A stretch of 45,128 nt of DNA, taken from assembly GCA_902780025.1 (NCBI GenBank), contig CACZDV010000029.1, positions 1-45,128 of the forward strand, in the 5' to 3' direction. This document shows, piece after piece, positions 43,472 to 45,128 of the stretch. This stretch comes from an uncultured Prevotellaceae bacterium (lineage in GTDB: Bacteria; Bacteroidota; Bacteroidia; Bacteroidales; Bacteroidaceae). Every line of letters starts with the position of its first letter. Positions within the stretch are counted from its first letter, which is position 1. The notes beneath the pieces were generated by a model. The model did not search any database. It had not been told where the DNA came from and worked only from the letters and a program-made list of their open reading frames with translations. A program made the translations under genes and the position numbers.

Positions 43472-44796
43472 TTAAAGTAATAAAACCAAAAGAACGAGAA
43501 ACAATTATCCAAGCATTGAGAAGTGGAGTTGTTCCAAGAATCGGTTTACAACATATACAGGTTGGCAGAAGCGAAGAATTGAAATCTTTTGTTAAAGATG
43601 TCAACACCATTTCTGATGGTGGCTCATCTTTTAGACTGGTAATTGGTGAATATGGCTCTGGAAAAACGTTTTTCTTGTCATTAGTTCGAAGTATCGCATT
43701 AGAGAAAGGACTAGTTACTATGAATGCAGATTTGAGCCCATCAAAAAGATTGCATGGAACAGAGGGGCAAGCAAGAAGATTATTGTCTGATTTGGTAACA
43801 AGTTTGTCTACTAGGACAAAACAAGATGGTAATGCGTTGACCAATATCTTGGAGAAATTCATCTTCTTAGCCCAAGAAATAGCTCAACGAGAAGGTGTTG
43901 ACACATCTCTGAAGATAAAATCTTTGTTAGGTGAACTAAACGATTATCCCAATGGTAACAGCTTTGCTCATGTTGTAAATAAATACTGGGAAGCATTTGA
44001 TACAGGGAATGACGACTTGAAAAATAGTGCTATAAAATGGTTAAAAGGAGAGTATTCCACAAAAACAGATACTATGAAAGATCTAGGCATCCGAGACTTC
44101 CTTAATGATGCTTCTTTTTATAATACGCTAAAGTTATATTCGATATTTGTAAAGAAAGCTGGATATAAAGGTTTACTTGTTAATTTGGACGAAATGGTTA
44201 ATTTATATAAGAATCCTAATAGCGTATCTCGCAAAATGAATTATGAGGAAATACTCAGTATTCTTAATGATACACTCCAGGGCACCATTTCTAATATAGG
44301 ATTCATTATGAGTGGCACACCAGAATTCTTAACTGATACGCGGCGTGGTTTATACAGTTATGAAGCCTTACGTTCAAGATTAGCAGAAAATAGTTTCTCA
44401 AAACAATTAGGGTTGACTGACTACAATTCTACTGTTCTACGTTTGGCAAATCTCTCAAAAGAGGAACTATATGTTTTGCTTAAAAATCTCAGAAATGTTT
44501 TTGCGAAAGGAAATGAAAATAATTATTTAGTTCCTGATGAAGCGCTTATTGCGTATATGAACTATTGTGCAAATAAAATAGGAGATAGTTATTTCAGAAC
44601 ACCAAGAAATACTATTAAGGGCTTTCTGGATTTACTGTCTATTCTTGAACAATATCCGTCACTTAAATGGGATGATATTATTCGAAAAATCGAAATAAAG
44701 AAAGACGTAGAACCTACAGAAATAGAGGATGCTCTAACATCTTATGGAGAACTAAACGCGAATGAAGAAGATGAGTTCGCGACTTTTAAACTTTAA
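43468..44796 (+). CDS. BrxD-like (DUF2791) P-loop ATPase
   Basis: 442 aa. Walker A GEYGSGKTF (60-68) preceded by the RLVIG strand, Walker B GLLVNLDEMVNL with Asp241-Glu242, and a sensor region IGFIMSGTPEFLTD. The C-terminal part is a winged-helix-like AAA lid (RTPRNTIKGFLDLL). It matches BrxD (DUF2791) of BREX type 2, where it is always next to the BrxHI helicase, as here. Likely an AAA+ switch that senses a phage trigger and drives the helicase. ATGA overlap with the gene upstream; the helicase gene starts 8 nt downstream. Confidence 0.85.
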   Translation: MIKVIKPKERETIIQALRSGVVPRIGLQHIQVGRSEELKSFVKDVNTISDGGSSFRLVIGEYGSGKTFFLSLVRSIALEKGLVTMNADLSPSKRLHGTEGQARRLLSDLVTSLSTRTKQDGNALTNILEKFIFLAQEIAQREGVDTSLKIKSLLGELNDYPNGNSFAHVVNKYWEAFDTGNDDLKNSAIKWLKGEYSTKTDTMKDLGIRDFLNDASFYNTLKLYSIFVKKAGYKGLLVNLDEMVNLYKNPNSVSRKMNYEEILSILNDTLQGTISNIGFIMSGTPEFLTDTRRGLYSYEALRSRLAENSFSKQLGLTDYNSTVLRLANLSKEELYVLLKNLRNVFAKGNENNYLVPDEALIAYMNYCANKIGDSYFRTPRNTIKGFLDLLSILEQYPSLKWDDIIRKIEIKKDVEPTEIEDALTSYGELNANEEDEFATFKL

Positions 44797-44804
44797 GTTT
44801 TTGT

Positions 44805-45128
44805 ATGAAGCAGCAACGATCATCATCATTCGACTTGCTTGATACTAAAGTACAGCAATGGGTATGGAAGCAAGGGTGGACTTCTCTTAAAGACATTCAA
44901 GAGAAGTCCATTCCCCCCATTCTTGATGATAATTGTGATGTTATAATTAGTGCTGCTACCGCTGGTGGAAAAACAGAAGCTGTATTTCTTCCTATATTGA
45001 CAAACATTCTTAGATGGGAGAGCGTTTGTGGCTATCAAGTGCTATATATAAGTCCATTAAAATCACTTATTAATGATCAATTTCGACGTTTACAAGACAT
45101 GACCCAAAACATGTCAATAAACGTAACT
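44805..45128 (+). CDS. Lhr/BrxHI-like SF2 helicase, N-terminal part (cut by window edge)
   Basis: 108 codons without stop, running off the right edge. Q-motif-like WTSLKDIQEKSIPPIL (25-40), Walker A SAATAGGKTE (49-58) and motif Ia YISPLKSLINDQFRRL. The motif AATAGGKTEA is typical for Lhr/BrxHI-type helicases. It starts at ATG 44805, 8 nt after the ATPase stop. The rest, and any further genes, are outside the window. Confidence 0.85.
   Translation, partial: MKQQRSSSFDLLDTKVQQWVWKQGWTSLKDIQEKSIPPILDDNCDVIISAATAGGKTEAVFLPILTNILRWESVCGYQVLYISPLKSLINDQFRRLQDMTQNMSINVT

Overview
The window looks like chromosomal DNA of a Bacteroidota, most probably a Prevotella-type member of the Bacteroidales. 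The evidence is repeated promoters of the Bacteroides type (TTTG, 19-20 nt, TANNTTTG), almost no Shine-Dalgarno sequences, many ATGA/TAATG gene overlaps, and typical Bacteroidales proteins (DUF3316, DUF5107 with TPR repeats, the HerA-like DUF853 ATPase, a long ParC with [10 protein letters not shown]). No rRNA, CRISPR array, transposase or prophage gene was seen.

Layout: 103-385 tRNA-Leu(UAG) and tRNA-Val(GAC) with promoter and terminator. 386-4958 (minus) parC, a DUF3316 protein and an S41 peptidase lipoprotein, joined by 4-nt overlaps. 5036-5214 tRNA-Val(CAC) with terminator. 5301-8073 a small secreted protein, glycyl-tRNA synthetase (frameshifted here) and an FKBP lipoprotein. 8124-10092 an ATPase plus DUF4435/TOPRIM pair that resembles the PARIS anti-phage system. 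10089-14775 (minus) dxs-trkA-trkH. 14866-21916 panE, then a compact glycine-cleavage operon: lipoate ligase, gcvT, gcvH, gcvPA, gcvPB, lpd. 21917-28042 (minus) a GH28 pectinase, a sugar porter and a DUF5107/TPR protein. 28154-29722 HerA-like ATPase. 29754-32381 (minus) M23, NlpC/P60 and CapA-like envelope genes. 32529-35916 (minus) DJ-1, ispD, recG. 36006-38604 nadK and an ABC exporter. 38606-40048 (minus) a small basic protein and a monofunctional AICAR transformylase.

From about 40.3 kb to the right edge lies a visibly AT-richer accessory operon behind one good promoter: an XRE regulator, an AbiGi-like protein, a TerB-N/TerB-C protein, a BrxD-like (DUF2791) ATPase and the start of an Lhr/BrxHI-like SF2 helicase. 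The genes overlap or nearly touch, so they are probably one transcript. The set reads as a defence system built from BREX type-2, AbiG and Ter parts; it is cut by the window edge.

Two repeat phenomena run through the core genes. (1) Eight tandem arrays have a 7-nt period but different unit sequences (for example GAACAGT, TTGAAAA, TTCATAA, AGTGGTG, CTCGCAC). They sit in promoters, at a gene junction, around a start codon and inside coding sequence, where two of them encode the hydrophobic core of a signal peptide. (2) GC-rich palindromic elements, as paired MITE-like units or single arms, sit in frame inside three genes (DUF5107, sugar porter, ispD) and next to a stop codon. Together they suggest ongoing repeat invasion that is tolerated in surface loops and leader peptides.
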